Positions 1-11,999 of a DNA stretch of 64,000 nt are shown here, in pieces. Made by a program: the position numbers and the translations under genes. Within the stretch, counting starts at the first letter, position 1; every line of letters starts with the position of its first letter. This stretch comes from Acanthopleura granulata (lineage: Eukaryota; Mollusca; Polyplacophora; Chitonida; Chitonidae): positions 1,674,001 to 1,738,000 of the forward strand of contig JABBOT010000004.1 of NCBI GenBank assembly GCA_016165875.1. The letters are read 5' to 3'. The notes below the pieces were generated by a model. It was not told the origin of the DNA, made no database searches, and worked only from the letters and a program-made list of their open reading frames with translations.

Positions 1-271
1 GAGAGTGATCACCCGCCTAAAATACCCTGCACTGATATATATAGGTGGCTAGCATCATTTTTTGTGTATTCTCTGCAGTAACGGCAGACATAAGACACAG
101 TTAGTGTAGAAGTGTGCATGAAGTGTATGACACTCAATATCAACAAAGAAATTTTATGTTGTACTACCTCACTGTGTCCTGGTAAATAGGAGTGTACTTG
201 AACACTGTCAACTTGCAGAGTACCTGTACCAGTATTTGTGTGTAACCAATGTATGTGTTTGTCAAAAACAG

Positions 272-422
272 GTGTGAGTTTCTCCAGCACTCACTCGAGT
301 CGTAGTGGGACAGCAACAGGTGGCTCCACCAACCTCAGCAATCACCAGTCCCCCGTCAGCATGCGAGGCAGTCCCATGAATACTGGCACAACACTGAGCG
401 TGGTCGACGAAGCCAGTGAGAG
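272..422 (+). CDS. Internal exon of an unrecognised Ser/Thr-rich protein (gene partial, mostly off the left edge)
   Basis: A stretch of 151 bases lies between an AG at 270-271 and a GT (GTCAGC) at 423-424. Only one frame is open, entering with two bases of a codon and leaving with two. It encodes about 49 residues dominated by Ser, Thr, Gly and Asn, with patches such as QSPVSMRGSPMNTG followed by TTLSVVDEASE, which looks like a disordered phospho-rich tail or linker. The acceptor has a poor pyrimidine tract (GTTTGTCAAAAACAG). If the donor is not used, the frame runs on to a stop at 496-498, so it could also be a terminal exon. I recognise no family. I found no convincing next exon before 2020, so the gene may end nearby or skip over the next gene. 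The exon call rests on composition and splice-like borders only. Confidence 0.45.
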
Positions 423-2019
423 GTCAGCCAAACATTTTATACCATTCAAACAAATAGTCGAATTGTTGATGGTAATTTTTGAAAATGTGATTCTGTAATT
501 AATGTGAATGAAGAAGAAATGCAGGGTGCATGGGGTGCATGTTGAAATTTTGCATTCAAATTGTCAGTTTCCCTACAATTTGAGTGATTAAATCAGGACT
601 AAAACTCGACTAAAATTCTATCAGATGCCATGGCGTTATTGGCAAATTGTTCTGTCTAAGTAATTTAATATTAATATGAAAAATAAAATTTATTGAATAT
701 TTTATGGCTCATTTATGTATAAATAGTGTGATTCCATATTTATGATTTCTGTCTTGTCTACACTGCATCAGACATTATGAAAATCGTGTTTGAGAAAAAA
801 GATTTATCATTGGCTGTTATAAATACATGTAGCTCTGTTGATCACACAGCTTATCTGTCGGCCTTTACATTTTTGAGAGACTTCCTCTTGATAAGCATGG
901 ACATTTCGCTTGGTCTGGTACATCTGGTATCAAACCCAGTTCGGGTCATACCAATGACTTTAAAAACGGTGCTTGTTGCTGCCTCACTTGGCACTTAACA
1001 CTTAGAGGTTAGAGGAAGGAAACAACTGGTCGGTGTCAGTATAATTTGATTAGGTGGGATGTCATGTCTGGTGTCTATGGCATGATGTTCCAGCAGCGGC
1101 ATGGACTAGCCCTGCCACAGGGAGATACAGCACGTACATAGTAAGGACTCCTCGTGGTCATGTAACTTGTACATTGTTGAATAAAAGCTAAACATACATA
1201 CATACATACATAAATGCATCATTCACTTATTAATAATAAGGTACCTGAACGCAAGACGTTGACTTCTTATATACCCGACACTAATGACCGGTTGTATTGT
1301 TGTATGGCGTTGTTCGTTCATAGATCTGTCTGTCTGTCAGTCTAGCCATAAACTTTTGGCTCTTACACTATATTTATAGAACATTTTCAGTTAGAGGTTT
1401 TGTGCATGTGCACCCACTACTGGCCTAGAACCCTGTGTTGAAAATGGATCTAACATGGCAAATCTTTACAGAGTTATACCCCTTCGTGTGATGAGATTGA
1501 TTTTCATGTCGTTAAGGCTATGTGTACAAATAAGAGATTATGATGCCCTCGGCAGTAGTTGATGGGGTGGATACAGAGTCCTTCCCAACTTTCCCAAGCT
1601 TATATGTGGATAACCGTTTTGTTAAGTTCAAGTTTTACAATATTCTAGTGGTCAGACTTTGGTCAAACAGTTGTCAGACTTTGTGTACAGTCTACATATT
1701 ATGAATTCAACAGATGCGACATGTATCATTCAGGCTACATTTTGTTGAATTAAAATTGCAAGGCATTTTATTTTAATGTAGTGGTAAAATGATATAAAAT
1801 ATCATGCGATATGGACCACACTTTAATCAGTTGTGTTGTGAGTGTATTGTTTACTATTAACAGCCTTGTTATCGCTTCCTGAAAACTTGTGAGTACATTT
1901 GCAGCAGGTACATATATCAGAAATTTTCATAGTGTATACCGTCTCGACTGCTTGTGGGAAAACAGTTGTAGTAAGCGATCAGTTGGTTCTTATTGTAACT
2001 GAAATTGTTTGAAACCAAA
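423..2019. other. Intergenic or intronic stretch
   Basis: No supported exon. It holds the dispersed repeat at 940-1210 with a CATA microsatellite tail. From about 1830 it must include the upstream or 5' untranslated sequence of the secreted-protein gene. No clear TATA box or initiator could be assigned. Confidence 0.5.
940..1210 (+). mobile_element. Dispersed repeat, family B (SINE- or MITE-like), ends in (CATA)n
   Basis: It shares, over about 230 bp, the same order of blocks as 17720-17990: CTTTAAAAA, TTGGC-CTTA, GAGGTTAGA, GGAAACA-CTGGTC, GTGTCAGTAT, GGCATGATGTTCCAG, and a CATACATACA tail. It ends with an AATAAA-containing segment and the CATA run at about 1191-1212. This type is widespread in molluscan genomes as far as I know. 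Confidence 0.6.
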
Positions 2020-2269
2020 ATGCTTACTCTGGGAATGTTATTGCTCACATTGTTTTGTCAGATTTCATTTTCATTGATGATCGATTTCAGTGGGTTTTCT
2101 CCCAACCCTCCTCAAATGTTGATGCCAGGTCGACGCCCAATGCCCAATTCCTTCTACAACAGACTGGGTCATTATAATAATGGCAACCAGTTGCCTCCCC
2201 CTCCTCCCTACAATTACCAGCAGGGGGCAGCTCCACAACTCTATTATTCTCAGCAAGGAAATACACAAG
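2020..2269 (+). CDS. Secreted orphan, coding exon 1
   Basis: Carries the start codon, the signal peptide and the Pro/Tyr/Gln-rich region. It ends ACACAAG|GTATGG in phase 1. Confidence 0.75.
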
Positions 2270-4626
2270 GTATGGTAGGTGTTAATGCATGTATTGAACA
2301 GATAGGAGGAATAAATGAAACTATAAGCAAAGAAAAAAATAGTATCCAAAATTGTATGGATTAATGATAAACTGCAAGAATTAAGGTCACCTGAAGAGGT
2401 GTCTGTGTATTTTCAGCATGTATCTGAAAGTAGGTTTACAGAGATTTATTATCAATTTGAACTATGTCTGGGAGATTCATTTGATTTGAGTTACTGTAAA
2501 TGACGTAAAAATTTCCTCCATAAAATGGCATTTTTAGAGGCAAAAAAATGTCATACAGTATTGTTTTTGTTTCTTAAACTTATGATTTTCCAGTAGGATA
2601 TTACTCCACCTTTCCAAACGAACCTCAAAACACTTTTCTAAAATCTCCATAAAATGGCATTTTTAGAGGCAAAAAAAAATGTCATGCTATATTATTTTTT
2701 TTCTTAAACATAAATTTTTACAGGATATTACTCCACCTTTCCAAACAAACCTCAAAACACCTTTCTAAAATCAGTGGAACTCTCAGAATCAGAAAAAATG
2801 AATGTCTTAGTGATGGATTAATTTTCGATCATTTAAGACTGTTCTACCTCCTCTGTTGTAGCAGAAATCTCTCTTGTCCCCAGTTTTACTGATAGCAGTG
2901 TACTTCTGTATAAACTTTCAGACAACAATGGCGTAAACTTGGCAGCCCATTTGATAATTTAGACACAGCCCTTTGTTAACACTCAGAAGTGCACCATCTT
3001 GGATTTTGACAAGATAGGCAAGATAGGAATGTGAATATTTCTTTTCAAACGATCGGTGTTTATCATACTAGTATATTAGCTGTTCTACACTTTAGCATGT
3101 AATACCTGAAGTCATACATGATGAAGCATGCCTATTGCCATATCTGTGATCGCCTTGTTTGAACCCTAGTGGGATGGACCAGCTTGGTACCAGGCGCTGA
3201 AAAGGAGATGAAGGCTAGCAATGAGATTTCAACTGAAAAACATCAATGTTCAATACTCGCATTTGCTTTAAATCTACAGATCTGTCATTCATTACGTGAA
3301 ATTCTTTTTAAAAAAAAAAAGAAACTCATGGAACTTCTGTTTACTTACACATAGGAGGTAATTTGTTATTAGTAGGCATGTAATTTTTTAGCAGAATTTA
3401 GAGATTTGAAATCCATTCCGTTTTGTGAAGGTTTCAAAAGTGTATTGTTTGAGATATGTACATGTCATATGAAGTAAAAATCCAGACATTGTGGATGGAA
3501 TTTGAGCAAAATCCCATACCTGTTTTGTTTGACAAACTACCTTTATAAAGAACCTAACAGTTGTTTGTTTCTTTTGTCTCAGGTTTCAGCCAGCAATGTT
3601 ATCAGCAAAGACAAGCCAATTTCCTCAACAACAACAACAGTGGTCACAGATTGCCCAATCTGATTCCAATTCCAACATTTGAGGAGAACTTAGCTAGTCT
3701 ACCCAGTGAATTAATGCAGAGAGCTTTATCAAATGGAACTGGTAAGAAGGACGTATTTAATTTCACGAAAAAACAAAAACATTTTATACCTGCAAAATGT
3801 TATAATAGTTAATTGAAACACTACATATGGTTTATGTTTAAATGTTCATTTTAATGGTACACTTTTCAGACTACACCAGTGTCAAAACAATTTCATCTTT
3901 TCTTATACAGGCTTAAGTGGTAAGGAGATAGTCGCAGTTGCATAAATTGTGACGAAATTGTGCAGTGTACACATTAAAACTGCAGTTGTAAATTTCCTAG
4001 GATCAAATGGACATGAAAGCTTTGTTTCTTGCTCAGTATGACACGTCATGCAAGAACACAAGTTGTCAGTCATCGCGGATGTACTTAGCCAAGTACAGGA
4101 TTAGTAAGCTAGTGCAGCATAATGACCCAGGTGCCTTTCAGTAATGTGATCGCTGTGAGTTTTAAGCTCAGCTTTAGCTGGCTTTCTCTCCTGTCGTACT
4201 TGGGAAGCTCCACCAGCAGCCTGCGAATGGGTATGGATTTCGCCTGGGCTCCTCCTGGTTTCCCCACACCATAATGGTGGCCGCTGTTGTATGAGTGAAA
4301 TATTCTTAAGTACGGCATAAAATGCCCAGCAAGTAAATAAATAAATCGAAAACAGATCTAATAAGCAAATATATGTATGAGTGTGAGTACCATTGCTTGC
4401 GTGATATGATCTTAAGAATGGCTTAATGCACTAGTTTGGACACCTTTTATTTTGCCTGTTACTTGTAGGTTCTTACGTGGATAATTCTCCACAGCGAGAA
4501 TTTGATGCTTTAGCAGCCTTTGGACAACTTCTTCCTGAAGAACAACAACAACAGTTTCTCCAGCTCAGTGCTATTGACCGGTGTAATAGTCGCCTATCAG
4601 CTGTTTATGCTGAGGGATCTACCTGA
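2020..4626 (+). CDS. Secreted Gln/Asn/Pro-rich protein, family unknown (3 exons, 188 aa)
   Basis: Exons 2020-2269, 3583-3741 and 4469-4626 join in phase (1 then 1) into one reading frame of 188 codons plus TGA. The ATG at 2020 is chosen because it has A at -3 (ACCAAAATGC) and begins a classic signal peptide: hydrophobic MLTLGMLLLTLFCQISFS, residues 1-18. The mature part has a Pro/Gln/Asn/Tyr-rich half (residues 25-105, including PPPPP and NNNN runs) and a more helical C-terminal half with a QQQQ run near residue 160. There are only two cysteines outside the signal, in QQCYQQ and DRCNSR. A GRR at about residues 36-38 follows a hydrophobic segment, so a processed amidated peptide is possible but unproven. 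I recognise no domain. A shell-matrix, mucus or peptide-precursor role is guesswork. Both introns have good consensus borders, and a SINE sits in the second. Confidence 0.75.
2516..2772. repeat. Tandem duplication (129-bp unit, 2 copies) of dispersed repeat family C
   Basis: Two head-to-tail copies begin CTCCATAAAATGGC at 2516 and at 2645 and run through GGATATTACTCCACC to CTTTTCTAAAATC. Diverged relatives lie at about 6685-6880 and 18590-18765, so a dispersed element was locally duplicated inside intron 1 of the secreted gene. Confidence 0.75.
3583..3741 (+). CDS. Secreted orphan, coding exon 2
   Basis: The acceptor is TTTTGTCTCAG and the donor G|GTAAGA, phase 1 to phase 1. It encodes the Asn-run segment and the block PNLIPIPTFEENLASLP. 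Confidence 0.75.
4098..4346 (+). mobile_element. tRNA-derived SINE (family A), intron 2 of secreted gene
   Basis: The head is tRNA-like (AGTAAGCTAGTGCAGCATAATGACCC, then GCTGTGAGTTTTAAGC in the B-box position). The body is GGAAGCTCCACCAGCAGCCTGC and the tail GTGAAATATTCTTAAGTACGG ends in AAATAAATAAAT. Confidence 0.8.
4469..4626 (+). CDS. Secreted orphan, coding exon 3 (terminal)
   Basis: The acceptor is CTGTTACTTGTAG. The exon encodes the acidic and Gln-rich C-terminus ending AVYAEGST and a TGA at 4624-4626. Confidence 0.72.
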
Positions 4627-4938
4627 TCAGTTGTGTTGTTAGCTTTTCAGGTAGCAGAGAAGACTTAATATGGTGCTGGAAAAATAGTGTGGGTTGAGAG
4701 TGTGGCTCACTGGACAGCAGCCATTCGTGAATCCCGGAGTGCACTGGTGACACCTCTGAACACTAAAGCAGCCCATTAGCAGAGGAGTAGGGCTTGGAGG
4801 CTTATACACCGGAGCTACATACGCCCTACATCAGCAGATGGAGCCCTCCCATCGTAGATGTACAAACAAGCAGATTGTCGTTATGATCCAAGGGCCTGAA
4901 TTTCTAATTTAAAGTGAAATTTGGTGTAATTAATGTGT

Positions 4939-5400
4939 TGATAATGAGCACTTACAGTACTCATATATTACAGGTACAGGTAATGGTCTCTTGTGTCCAT
5001 CTTGTTGTCATGGAAACTAACAACATAATGTGATGGTAATGAGCACCTACATAAGAAGTGCAGGTTGTAGTCTCTGGTGTCCATTGGTGCAAATCTTGTT
5101 GTCATGATAACAGACACCCTAATATGATTTTAATGGCCACCTGCATAAAAAGTACAGGTTGTAGTCACTGGTGTTCATTGGTGCAGATCTTGTTGTCATG
5201 GTAACAGACACCCTAATGTGATGGTAATGGTCACCTACATAACAAGTACAGATTGTAGTCACTGGTATTCATTGGTGCAGGTCTTGTTGTCATGGTAACA
5301 AACACCCTAATGTGATGGTAATGGGCACCTACATAACAAGTACAGGCTGTAGTCACTGATGTCCATTGGTGCATATCTTGTTGTCATGGTAACAGACACG
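4939..5400. repeat. 94-bp minisatellite, about 4.7 units, one X-box-like palindrome per unit
   Basis: The phrase TTGTTGTCATG recurs at 5002, 5096, 5190, 5284 and 5378, a regular 94-bp spacing. Each unit also repeats GTAATGG-CACCTACATAA, GTACAGGTTGTAGTC and GTGTCCATTGGTGCA. The first unit is degenerate; the last three are nearly identical. Each unit contains GTTGTCATGGTAAC or a one-base variant, close to the RFX X-box consensus. The array starts about 300 bp past the stop codon of the secreted-protein gene and may lie in its 3' UTR. Confidence 0.85.
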
Positions 5401-6684
5401 GGCCATAAGGGTGGTGCTTTGTTTGCGTCAGAAGCCAGGTAATCTTGCTGATCAAATTCTTGACTGGCTGGCAACATTTCCCGCTTGATGATGCATTTTT
5501 TTTGGATTGATTTTGACATACCTTTTTTACAATATGTCATTTAAAGCTTGAAGGTGGATTTGTTAGCCTTGATTTTCAAATCAACTTCAAATGATGGTGT
5601 TGTTTGTCAACGACACAAATCTGACTGGATAAGTGATTTTACTTACATTTTGCTTTTCCTTTAATATTGTGTACTGAAATTGTTTTATAAATTCTGTTAT
5701 TCAGGGTTGCATATGTATGTTGCCTCTGAAGTTTAAGATCTTTTGGATATTTTGTTGAATTTGAAATGTTCTCTTAACGTGTCCAGTTAATTCTTTTTTT
5801 TTTTTTTTTTTTGGTTGTAATTTTTTAATTATCAGTAATGTCAGTTGACATGAACTTCAAATAACTTTCTGCACAGTATTCCGTCCAGCAAAATACACCA
5901 ACTTGAGTTTATAGGCAAGGCCATAAATTTAAGCCACATGTACGCTGAATCTGTCCATGAACCTGAGATGATCCACTTTTAATAGATCTGTTTACACTGT
6001 GTGTTATTAGTTTTGTATTCACATATGTTTTAGCCTTTTCATTGTTTCCATCAGAAAAATGAACACGCTTTTTCATCATCATATTTGTTCCAACATTAAA
6101 GCCTGGTCTGATGGTTTGCATGAGAAAATAGGGTTTTAGAGTGTTTATAAATTAACCAGTGCTCCTTGATCTGAAGAGATGATTGTGCTTCAGATCTGTT
6201 TATTTCATGTTAAGATAATTTTCATTATATTTATTGCTCAAGTGTACTTACCGGTATTAGAAATATGATATAAGAACTTCAGTCTTTGTTTATATGCAAT
6301 CACTGTGCTTAAACTGTGCTTGAGAATTAACTGATTATTTAAAAAAATTGCAGCTTATTTGTGCTTATAATGGACAAAAGTCCATGTACTTTCATGTATG
6401 AGACCTTATATACTTGTCAAGTAATAAGTTAGAATTCCGTCCACAGAATTAACCACAAAGAGAGAGAGATGTTTAACAGAAAAAGGAGGTCTTCTTTTTG
6501 TGGCAGGAAAACAAACTAATTAACCTAAGGTAATTAAGCTACAAATCAGTATCAATTAGAATTTTTATTAAAATTAATAGGTGAAATTTAGAGCATCAGG
6601 TTATTAATGTTTATCACCCACCAGTATTTGCCTCTGACACATGTCAGTTAGTCAAGATTGAAAAACATGCAGTAAATGACCGAA

Positions 6685-6880
6685 AATATCGTTCAAAAAA
6701 TTGCGTTTTTAAAGGCTCTTAAACATCATGAAATATTACTTTCAGTGCTGAAACACACATTTTTCCAGAAGGATATCACCATGCCTTCCAAATAAATCTC
6801 TTAAAAATTTTCTAAAATCATTAGTTCCTCAGGATCAAGGGAAATCAGTAACTCTTTTATGGAAAAATTTTAGGTTAATT
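6685..6880. repeat. Dispersed repeat family C, diverged copy
   Basis: Shares with 2516-2850 and 18590-18765 the blocks GGATATCACCATGCCTTCCAA and TTTTCTAAAATCATTAG-TCTCAGGATCAAGG-AAAAATTTTAGG. Confidence 0.5.
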
Positions 6881-7000
6881 ATGGTACATGTAATTGCATC
6901 ACATTTCACAGCATTATTTGTTGAGATAACTGTTACATTAAATCAAATACAAAATGTTACATATTGCCAGATAAAACCCTCCACTCTGAAACTTCAGTGC

Positions 7001-7090
7001 TATGGGTCAGAGCCTGCGGAAAACCCACGACCATCTGCAGGTTGCTGACAGACCTTCCCACATACGGCCAGAGAGGAAGCATTAATGTAC
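7001..7090 (-). mobile_element. SINE family A fragment
   Basis: Reads, in reverse, the SINE body: CAGAGCCTGCGGAAAACCCA then CATCTGCAGGTTGCTGACAG and CTTCCCACATACGGCCAGAG. Head and tail are missing. Confidence 0.65.
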
Positions 7091-10000
7091 CTGTATAATT
7101 TGGAATGTTCAATTGTGATACATTTAATATTTTTTGTAAATTTTACAGCTTTTTATATGCCCAGGTTGATTTGCCAGGAAGTTAAAAATGTTATAAAATA
7201 TTTTTCTTTTTTGAAGTGGTAAATTTGGGGTTTTACCAATACACTACATTTGATAAGAAAGAAAACATGCCCTTTGTGATTTAGGAATGATGAAATCCTT
7301 ACAATCTTTGTACATGTATGTTGAAATGAAAGATGTGTTGATGTTTGCCAAGTGGTCTTTTGCCTTTCTCTGTCTTTATACAAGAAATATTCGGCTGTGA
7401 AAGTGCTGGTGTTGTTTAATAACAGATGATAGTCCAATATGAGTTTTACTGTGTGCAATCTTTCTGCTGTTATTTCTTCTTCAAAACCGGTACGATTTTT
7501 TTGGTGTGTGTGTGTACTACAAAACATCATTCACTGCAGTATAAGTTTCATTTTAACTTTCCTTGCCAATTGAACATAATAATTATATAGCATTATGTTT
7601 ACCAGAAAGATCGTTGTTCTATTATATAAATTTTGTTAAGTATTTGTAAATTAAGGTTGATTTATTTCAAACTACACATACACATATATATTGATAAGCC
7701 ATGAAAAACACATGCTTTCAGAAGCTAAGAAGTGATAGTCTGTCCGTATGGAATTCAGTATTTTCCTATCCAGCAGGTTTTAATGCTATTCTTGATGCCA
7801 GGATTTATATAGCCTTGATTGTTAATGCCTTATATTAATATAATAGTTTACTGAAATAGTATTATTTAAACAGTCCATACATAGTGTGTAATTTACTATA
7901 TATAAAAATGCTAGGTTGTGACTAGAAGACAACAGGTATGTGGAATTTAACATGCAGATGAATTTTCCACTTGTTTAATACGGCTTAGTGTGAGATAAAA
8001 AATTTCCCCTGTTGAGAAGAAAAGATATTTTATCTGTCATCCATGTTTTAGGAAGATTTGAAAGCTCTTAAAAGACACTGATCTGAATTGTCATTTATTA
8101 GATGGTATTAGGGAAAAGGCATCTTGAGCAATGAGAACAGCCTTGTTCACTTACCTGAACACTACATTCAGAACCTTGCAGGTATACTTTACCAATTAAG
8201 TAGATTAAACGAAGTGTTTTGTCAACACAGGTTCCATTATACAGATTTTGAACATCCTGCATTAGACTATTCTTCAGATGTCATCAGCTGTAAAGTGGTT
8301 TACACCTAGGAGTGTAGATCACAGTAGTGTTATTCCAGGTGTCTCTAAAGCTTTGTTGCCAGCACCAGGACATACATTTATATGCATCGATCTGCATGCT
8401 CAGATTTGAAAATCAGATCACAGCAAGGATCATGCAAATCAGCATTTTAATGTACTGAACACCAACCTCCACCATATGTCAGAAGATAAAAATGGCCTTT
8501 TGGGATCAGTCCTCTAAAAGTACAAATTTCAGCTTATTATTATTTGAATCCCTAGTTAACACACCTGAGGTGTATGTGAGGTACAGTACACCTTAGATAT
8601 TATGGATGAGGTCTGCACCTCATCTATACCTCACACTGAGGTGTACTTGAGGGGCACACCCCAAATACACCACATATATACCTAATGCTGAGGTATGCAC
8701 TTCCTGTCTGCAAAGTTTACAATACAATGGCATTTCGGGCTCACTCCTCTAATATTACAAATTTCAGTTCATTTTGAATTTGAGGTGAGTCTGACGGTGC
8801 AAAATCTGTTTTGTCTGGTATACTTGTACATATTCATGGAAGATGTAAATATTTGTGACCAGAACTGGCCATACATCACATGTGTATGTGATAGTGTCTT
8901 GATGGATTCCCTGCCCTCAACCTGCAGATTTGTTAAGCTTTTATTGACCACTTTCATTCTGTAAGGGAGACCTAAGAATCCTCTGCTCATAGTGATAATG
9001 CACAAGGTACACAACAGCAAATCCCTGCATGGAATTATGTGGGCAATATTTCATTTTTTTTCCTTAAATAATTACTGCCATTCAGTTACAGTTCTCACAG
9101 TTATTCTTCAAATTTTCAATAATAATAATATTACAAGCATTGTGCGAGATTTCTTACTGCGATCAAGTCACAGTCGTATGTAATTTGTTAGACCAGACAG
9201 ATTATTTTTGAAAGAGCAGTGCTGAAGATACATTGAATTTGGTTTCTGGTAAGAAGCACAACTTCCTCCTGTTGAAGCACAAACATTGATTACAATTTTT
9301 TTTGATGTGTTCAGATGGCACAGAGTGTGGTATATTTTGGGGGTATATAATCTCCTCTGTTGCCAAACCAAAGTCTGCACTATTCCAGCCAAGAAGATGT
9401 TTTTCTGTTAGAAATATATCACATCCATTTAATTACCATGGTGCAATAATGACACATATAAACATTCTTCGAGTTGATGTGTACAGCTGCATTGTTTTGT
9501 TTTGTAGGTTAGTCAGCCTCAAAGATGTTTAAATTAACAAGTTTAGCCTTTTACATACCCTTTCCCTGGCTTTGAAGTAACAGTAAAACTTGTGTATATA
9601 AGTCAGTAATGATTTTATATATACATACATGTATAATGAGAGTTTTGTAACAGAGCCTTCATTAGTCCAGTCTTAGTCATTGTGCTGCGAGTACTATTGG
9701 CCGACAAAAAGCAAATCTTTATTTGCATGTTTTGGGGGGACAATTTTCAGGGAAGCTGTAATAAGTCAAAATGCATCATGTTCAATTCTCTTAATATTAC
9801 AGTTTGTTTTGTTTTTCTTATTATATTTTTGATGTACCAGTATGTGGATAATGAACTTTACAGAGTTAATCTTGAAAGAAACTCTCTAAAGCCTATAATG
9901 TAATATAGTAAGACATGTACCTTAAGCACATCTAAGGTATGCAGTGATTGGCTAATTGTGATTACTTAATTAAGGCGGTGTTTTCCATTGGCTGCCTGTA

Positions 10001-10711
10001 GGTTGTGCATATATACAGATTGTACAGACTGTTAATAACAATATAGTTAATCTAAGGATTGTTTTTATGTATAGAAAGAGAGAGAAAAAAAACAGTCATG
10101 GACATACAGATTAATATTGGCATCAATTTTGATATCTCCTTGTTAATTTAATTCAGAAGTAATTTTTTGAATCAGTTATTTCGGAGTATCAATTACATGT
10201 ATGTCATTTTAATATTGTATTTTGCACTATTACCAACCTTGAACAGCTTTTTTTGTGAATATTTTTTGGAATGCCAGCTTTATCTTACTTGTATACCACA
10301 TTTATAATGAACAGTTTTCTTTTGTGATCATTGTGTGGTAAATTGTGCCCATGGAGTGCTATCAACTGTCATTTGTAGATAGATTTCATTGTTATTTCAT
10401 ATTGTTTTTTTTTGGTTGGAAGTATCACCCGGGATGAGTGATAAACAGTGGCCTAGCTCTGGCCGTGAGTGTATACCAGCTTACAAGGCTCATATACCTA
10501 CTAGTGATTTCCTAATAATTTTCTGATGTGCAGCATCTTTCACGTACAGTATACAATTTTTGTTTTATGTTTTGGTCTTTGTTGTGTTTTTTATTTGCAA
10601 TAGAATCTAGTGCTTGAATGCTTTACAATGGCTTAATGTATTTGTTGAAGTCACACGTTTTGTATACTGTTACTTTAGCAAGGAATTTGTCACAATTATT
10701 CTTGTGTTTTC

Positions 10712-10717
10712 AATAAA
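10712..10717 (+). terminator. Candidate polyadenylation signal AATAAA
   Basis: TTTTCAATAAAAGC on the plus strand. Another AATAAA is at 10922-10927. These are the first strong signals outside repeats downstream of the secreted gene, about 6 kb past its stop, so the link to that gene is weak. Confidence 0.25.
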
Positions 10718-11159
10718 AGCTGCCAGTTTAAGTGCATGGAAAAAATGACAAATATACACTTGTGATCAGACATAATCTACACTGTATATTGTCAGTCTTG
10801 GCTTAGATATCTAGAGCTGAGCCTATAATTAAGGTTTACATATATCTGTGACTTATTATACTGTGATTCAGAAGTGGAAAAAGTATTGCAGTTTCGTGTA
10901 TCTGACTTGCTGTTCTCGGCAAATAAAAACCTGTTTCAGAATCATGTAGCGTTGTTTGTCAAATTGAGATGAGCTATATCAGTGGAGTAACAAGTGGGGA
11001 AACAATTAATCCATTGGGAATGGGGTCTCGGTGACTCGTTTAATAACCCAAGACTTGCATCCTTGGAAGAGTTATGACCCTTTGATAACTCTTCGAAAAC
11101 AGTTGATGCACTGCAGCCCTCAAAACACATCTTCACATTCTCTCACTGTAATATTTGTG

Positions 11160-11305
11160 AAGTTGGACTGCCAGCAACCTGCGGATGGTTGTGGGTTTCC
11201 CTTGAGTTCTGCCTGCTTTCCATCCTTCGTAACGCTGACCGCTGTTATATAAGTGAAATATTCTTGAGTACTGTACTGCATAAAGCACTAATCAAATAAA
11301 TAAAC
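11160..11305 (+). mobile_element. SINE family A, 5'-truncated
   Basis: Begins within the body (GGACTGCCAGCAACCTGCGG) and keeps the tail GTGAAATATTCTTGAGTACTG and CAAATAAATAAAC. Confidence 0.75.
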
Positions 11306-11591
11306 TTAAGGAGCTTTTCAATCTATTGATTGTTGTATGTCAAATCACAGCTTGTCAGTGAAACTCAAACAGCTATTACTTGGAAAATGTTACTCAAAAA
11401 GCACAGAATAGGGACATATACGTTGAAAAGTTCCAAGTTGACAAGTTTCGTTCTAAAAGATTCCATCACAAAACAGCTATACCTTTGAAGGCAATTCACG
11501 GAATGCACAATCCAGTTGAAAATGCTAGGAGAATGCTTCCATGTGGCTAACTGTGCAATAATTCTAGAACGTCCAAGTCAATTGCCTTCAA

Positions 11592-11737
11592 TATATTTGA
11601 TTGCTGTTTTACGCCATACTCGAGAATATTGCACTCATTCGACCGCAGGTAGCGTTATTTTGGGGAGAAAGTGGGTAGAACCAAGGGGGAAACTTAAGAC
11701 CATCTGCAGATTGCTGGCTGACCTGCCTGCGTGGATT
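11592..11737 (-). mobile_element. SINE family A, minus orientation
   Basis: Reverse-complement tail (TTTGATTGCTGTTTTACGCC, then CTCGAGAATATTGCACTCAT) followed by the reversed body (AGACCATCTGCAGATTGCTG). Confidence 0.7.
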
Positions 11738-11999
11738 AGTTTTCTGGCGTGTTTAAAACAAGGCTGCTGCCCCCGCCGTCTTTGTTTTATAGGAGTTTAA
11801 ATTTGTCCAGAAAACAATTACAGATTTCCCTGACCAGTTGCTGTTGAACTTGGATAGTGGTGTGACATCAGTGATTAGGCAACTCTGACTGGTCTTCAGC
11901 AATGAGTAGAAAAAATATGTCGGCAGAAGACCTCTTTGTTTTCCATTCAGCTATTAAGGAGCAGATAGTGTTACTCTTTCAAACATCTTTAAACCATCA

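Noticed and set aside
1467..1560. Possible exon after CTTTACAG following the 272-422 exon
   Set aside because: It reads in phase to a stop, but the peptide has no coding character and the match of phase is one in three by chance.
4939..5400. CRISPR-like array
   Set aside because: The repeats are contiguous 94-bp minisatellite units without unique spacers, in an animal genome.
7153..7530. Minus-strand open frame of 125 codons
   Set aside because: No family resemblance, no splice context, composition like the surrounding T-rich DNA; likely chance.
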